A DNA stretch of 37,828 bases. Source: Bacteroidales bacterium UBA3143. GTDB taxonomy: Bacteria > Bacteroidota > Bacteroidia > Bacteroidales > Dysgonomonadaceae. Position numbers and translations under genes: made by a program. How positions within the stretch are numbered: the stretch's first letter is position 1; each line of letters starts with the position of its first letter. Where the stretch lies: positions 1-37,828 of the forward strand of contig DEZB01000042.1 of assembly GCA_002364735.1 (NCBI GenBank), written 5' to 3'. Under the pieces are notes generated by a model that saw nothing but the letters and a program-made list of their open reading frames with translations, ran no database searches and was not told where the DNA came from. This document shows positions 34,699 through 37,828 of this stretch, piece after piece.

Positions 34699-35014
34699 GG
34701 TATTAAAATGATACTTGTAATCATTATCAATAAATTTATCAATAAAAATGTAACTTTCTTTTACAGTTTATCTATCAATTCATGACTCTTTTATAATAAA
34801 CAATCTATTACATTTACATGTTGAATCCTTGAAATATGATTTAATTTTGTTGAATATAGAACACTCATCGCATAAATAAACGTGAAGTGATTACAATGTG
34901 TACAGTTGGATTAATTTAAGAATTAACTTTTAATTTAAAATTAAACAACTAAAGTAGATCTGTATTTAAAATTTTAGATGAATCTTCAAATAGTTGAGTA
35001 AATCCTAAACAGGA

Positions 35015-35044
35015 TTGTTAGATAAAGCAATTTAAGTAACTTTG
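35015..35044 (+). promoter_or_regulatory. Promoter of trmB
   Basis: A TTG at 35015-35017 lies 19 bases from TAACTTTG (35037-35044), a full match to the -7 consensus. The start codon 35068 follows 23 bases later, so the leader is very short. Confidence 0.6.
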
Positions 35045-35067
35045 TTGGATAATATAAGGGTATTTTT

Positions 35068-35856
35068 ATGGCGAAAAATAAATTGACAAAGTTTGCTGAA
35101 ATGGCAGCCTACAAAAATGTTTTTGAATGTACTTTTCAAGAGCTACAAAAAGAACCATTTGCAATGAAGGGTAAATGGGGAAAAGAGTATTTCAAGAACG
35201 ACAATCCAATTGTTTTGGAGTTGGGCTGTGGCAAAGGTGAATATACCATAGGCTTAGCACGTTATTTCCCCAGCAAGAATTTCATTGGGATGGACATTAA
35301 AGGTGCGCGAATGTGGACTGGTGCAACTGATGCAATTAAAAACAATTTAGAAAACGCAGCTTTTGTGAGAACACACATTGAAATGATTGCGCATTTCTTC
35401 GACCCGAAGGAGGTAGCTGAAATATGGATTACCTTTCCCGATCCACAAATGAAAAAAGTGAGCAAACGACTGACCTCTTGCCGTTTCATGAAAGAATATA
35501 GCAAGCTACTAAAAGACGATGGTATTGTTCATCTCAAAACAGATAGTAACTTTATGTATATATACACAAGGGCAATGATTGAAGAAAATAAACTAAGCGT
35601 TCTATTTGATACAGATGATTTATACCAATCTAATATTGAAGATGATATTTTATCAATTCAAACTTTCTATGAAAAGCAATGGCTTAGCCGTGGATTGAAC
35701 ATCAAGTACATCAAATTCTTGTGTCCAGAGAAAGATAAATGGACAGAACCAGACATTGAAATTGAACATGACTCGTACCGCAGTTTTGGGAGGAATCAGA
35801 ACTTAGAAGCCATTAAAGAAGGAACTAAATCGCAAAGTTTGCCAAAAAAGCTGTAA
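35068..35856 (+). CDS. trmB: tRNA (guanine-N7-)-methyltransferase TrmB
   Basis: A 262-residue SAM-dependent methyltransferase that makes m7G46 in the variable loop of tRNA. The SAM-binding motif I VLELGCGKGEYTIG is at residues 49-62. GMDIKGARMW follows as motif II, and the family signature is ITFPDPQMKK (about 122-131), where the catalytic Asp lies. The C-terminal part (about 195-262) with the SYRSFGRNQNLEAI segment is longer than in E. coli TrmB. It has its own promoter and is 113 bases from mrp, which may be a separate unit. Confidence 0.94.
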   Translation: MAKNKLTKFAEMAAYKNVFECTFQELQKEPFAMKGKWGKEYFKNDNPIVLELGCGKGEYTIGLARYFPSKNFIGMDIKGARMWTGATDAIKNNLENAAFVRTHIEMIAHFFDPKEVAEIWITFPDPQMKKVSKRLTSCRFMKEYSKLLKDDGIVHLKTDSNFMYIYTRAMIEENKLSVLFDTDDLYQSNIEDDILSIQTFYEKQWLSRGLNIKYIKFLCPEKDKWTEPDIEIEHDSYRSFGRNQNLEAIKEGTKSQSLPKKL

Positions 35857-35969
35857 ATTGCATTCTATTCTCAGCCCACAGGCTTCGAAAACTATTATAT
35901 ATTCATAAACTAAAGTTCATCTCAGCAATTCGTATTTACAGGCAGATGAATTGATAAAATAAAAAGACG

Positions 35970-37079
35970 ATGGCAATATATCCAAATCTAATTTTAGATG
36001 CGCTAAAAAATGTACGCTATCCAGGAACAGGCAAAGACATTGTGTCGGCTGGAATGGTGGAAGACGACATCAAAATTGAGGGAATGAAAGTGAGCTTTAC
36101 GCTCATCACCGAAAAACAAAACGATCCTTTTATAAAGTCGGTTATAAAAATGGCAGAACAGGCTATTTTGACACATGCCGACAAGAACATAGAGATAAAA
36201 GGAAATATATCTGTAAAATCGAAACAGGCTCCGAGACCTGCATTAGCAAAGCTATTGCCAGATGTGAAGAACATAATTGCTGTAGCTTCGGGCAAAGGTG
36301 GCGTTGGAAAAAGCACAGTGTGTACCAACCTTGCTATTGCTCTTGCACAAAAAGGCTACAAAGTGGGGTTGTTAGATGCAGACATATTTGGTCCGTCTAT
36401 TCCCAAAATGCTTTCGGCAGAGGGCTCATCACCCATGTTAGTAAAGAAAGATGGACGCGATATGATTATACCTATCAACAACTATGGTGTGAAAATGCTA
36501 TCGATAGGCTTCTTTGTGAGAAAAGATGATGCTGTGGTGTGGCGTGGAGCAATGGCAAGCAATGCCTTGAAACAAATGATAACAGATGGAGATTGGGGAG
36601 AACTGGATTATTTCTTAATCGATTTCCCTCCAGGAACGAGCGACATACATTTAACTTTGGTTCAAACACTATCCATAACTGGTGCTGTAATAGTGAGTAC
36701 ACCGCAAGCAGTGGCTTTGGCTGATGCTATTAAAGGCATCAATATGTTTGCTGGTGACAAAGTAAATGTCCCCATTTTAGGGTTGGTAGAAAACATGGCA
36801 TGGTTTACACCTGCAGAACTACCCGAAAACAAATATTACATCTTTGGCAAAGACGGTTGTAAAAAACTGGCTGAAGAAAAAGGATACGAACTTTTGGGTC
36901 AAATTCCTTTGGTGCAAAGTATTCGTGAAGGTGGCGACGATGGAAAACCAGTTGCATTAAACACAGACAGCATAACGGGAATGGCTTTTAATGAATTGGC
37001 AGACAAGGTTGTGGAGGCTGTTGACAAGCGTAACCGCGATTTGCCCCCAACCAATATAGTGCAAGTAACAATGAGGTAA
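35970..37079 (+). CDS. Mrp/ApbC-family P-loop ATPase, CxxC-less
   Basis: A 369-residue MinD-like ATPase of the Mrp/NBP35/ApbC group, proposed to carry and deliver Fe-S clusters. An N-terminal MIP18/DUF59-type domain (about 1-85) precedes the ATPase. The deviant Walker A SGKGGVGKSTVCTN is at 107-120, with LLDADIFGPS following (about 134-143) and FLIDFPPGTSD as Walker B. Most ApbC proteins then have a CxxC cluster ligand after the VENM sequence; here the segment after VENMAWF is TPAELPENKYYIFGKDG, with no cysteine pair. Cluster binding, if any, must differ from the canonical dimer. It is followed by a terminator. Confidence 0.92.
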   Translation: MAIYPNLILDALKNVRYPGTGKDIVSAGMVEDDIKIEGMKVSFTLITEKQNDPFIKSVIKMAEQAILTHADKNIEIKGNISVKSKQAPRPALAKLLPDVKNIIAVASGKGGVGKSTVCTNLAIALAQKGYKVGLLDADIFGPSIPKMLSAEGSSPMLVKKDGRDMIIPINNYGVKMLSIGFFVRKDDAVVWRGAMASNALKQMITDGDWGELDYFLIDFPPGTSDIHLTLVQTLSITGAVIVSTPQAVALADAIKGINMFAGDKVNVPILGLVENMAWFTPAELPENKYYIFGKDGCKKLAEEKGYELLGQIPLVQSIREGGDDGKPVALNTDSITGMAFNELADKVVEAVDKRNRDLPPTNIVQVTMR

Positions 37080-37100
37080 AGGAATATTCATTATTGATAA

Positions 37101-37135
37101 AAAAGGAGATGCATTTTGTGTCTCCTTTTGTATTT
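37101..37135 (+). terminator. Rho-independent terminator after mrp
   Basis: A perfect 9-bp stem AAAAGGAGA (37101-37109) / TCTCCTTTT (37121-37129) with an 11-base loop, followed by a T-rich tail broken by GTA. It lies 22 bases past the mrp stop. Confidence 0.75.
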
Positions 37136-37317
37136 TAAGGAGTTTTCTAAAACATTCTATCATTATTCGTTTCGATCTAATAAATTCGAGGAGTAAAAAA
37201 CTTCTTTTTTCAGATCGCAAATAAATATATTACCAAACCTTAAACGCATTTTATTGACTGAACATGCAGTTCGCATTTTATGTTATACAAGCCACATAAC
37301 ATATAATACAAATAGAT

Positions 37318-37797
37318 ATGAATTATTTAAGAGGAGATTGGTTTGATAATATAGACCCCATAATAACAAGTTGGATGAATCGCAACGGTTTGCGATTACT
37401 TAGAATTAGTGTTGGAATAGTGTTTGTTTGGTTTGGTGTTTTAAAGTTCTTTCCTGGATTAAGTTCCGCACAAGATTTGGCTATTAATACAATTAAGCTA
37501 CTTACGTTTGATCTTGTACCAGATATAATAATCATAAATGGACTGGCACTCTGGGAGGTGTTGATAGGTATAGGTCTTATTACAGGAAAATTTATGAGAG
37601 AAACTCTCCTATTACTTTTTTTACAAATGATGGGAACATTTACACCTATATTTCTTTTCCCTGAAGAAGTGTTTACTAAAATACCTTATGCACCTACCTT
37701 AGAAGGACAGTATATAATAAAAAACATTGTAATTATAAGTGCAGCAATTGTTTTGGGTGGAGCACTTAGATCTCGTTCGGTAAACACACTTAAGTAG
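37318..37797 (+). CDS. DoxX-like integral membrane protein
   Basis: A 159-residue protein with four predicted membrane helices: about 23-45 (LLRISVGIVFVWFGVLKFF), 65-88, 95-118 and 132-150. The GVLKFFPG segment after the first helix and LWEVLIGIGLI in the second match the DoxX/DUF417 (YkgB-like) group. Those proteins are linked to oxidative or sulfur stress or to thiosulfate:quinone oxidoreduction, but most are uncharacterised and no cysteine or heme site is evident. It starts 238 bases after mrp, past a terminator, so it has its own promoter, which was not found. The next gene lies beyond the window. Confidence 0.75.
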   Translation: MNYLRGDWFDNIDPIITSWMNRNGLRLLRISVGIVFVWFGVLKFFPGLSSAQDLAINTIKLLTFDLVPDIIIINGLALWEVLIGIGLITGKFMRETLLLLFLQMMGTFTPIFLFPEEVFTKIPYAPTLEGQYIIKNIVIISAAIVLGGALRSRSVNTLK

Positions 37798-37828
37798 GGT
37801 CTGCTGAAAAAGTTTTTTAAATCTTAAG

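Larger units (their letters stand above)
34656..35067. other. Divergent intergenic region between gdhA and trmB
   Basis: About 410 AT-rich bases with a gdhA promoter box at one end and a trmB promoter at the other. No ORF or RNA gene was recognised between them. Confidence 0.5.

Overview
The window looks like a chromosomal segment from a Bacteroidetes, most likely Bacteroidales. The DNA is AT-rich, few genes have a clear Shine-Dalgarno sequence, and at least nine intergenic regions carry the Bacteroidetes -7 promoter motif TAnnTTTG. Gene content fits this: a CbpM/CbpA chaperone pair, a phosphoglycerate-mutase-like protein fused in operon with threonine synthase, a very long TamB-like protein, a DUF2027-Smr protein, a GH92 mannosidase lipoprotein, an archaeal/eukaryotic-type prolyl-tRNA synthetase, MenA, and an Mrp protein without the CxxC motif. 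No phage, plasmid, CRISPR-cas, rRNA or tRNA was recognised.

Layout. Positions 1-128 hold the last codons of a + strand gene and its terminator. From about 129 to 1066 there is a repeat-rich non-coding stretch. It holds a good minus-strand promoter followed by a weak terminator (possible small RNA), a 41-codon ORF containing a copy of the 3' end of ridA, and a cluster of short hairpins sharing the tail TGAYATTATTATAG. From 1067 to 17626 every gene is on the minus strand. In transcription order these are queA, tamB, an amino-acid operon apgM-thrC-proC-proB-proA, a stress/repair operon cbpA-cbpM-recN-rlmB, and ridA. From 17754 the genes mostly turn to the + strand: Smr protein, lipoprotein and uridine kinase; then a minus-strand acyl-ACP thioesterase; then GH92, a three-gene RND efflux operon, a small membrane protein, proS-menA, minus-strand gdhA, then trmB, mrp and a DoxX-like membrane protein.

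How the genes work together. The apgM-thrC-proCBA operon would make threonine from homoserine (if the ApgM-like protein is the homoserine kinase) and proline from glutamate, while gdhA links 2-oxoglutarate and ammonium to glutamate. ridA removes reactive enamine/imine by-products of amino-acid metabolism. CbpA/CbpM, RecN and RlmB form a protein-folding, DNA-repair and ribosome-modification cluster. TamB, the lipoproteins, GH92 and the RND/TolC pump act at the envelope. MenA feeds menaquinone respiration.

Most of the window is ordinary housekeeping sequence. The most unusual material is non-coding: the hairpin-repeat cluster and ridA fragment at 600-1010, the stacked repeats between rlmB and ridA, and heptanucleotide repeats in several gaps. 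I found no convincing new multi-gene system.
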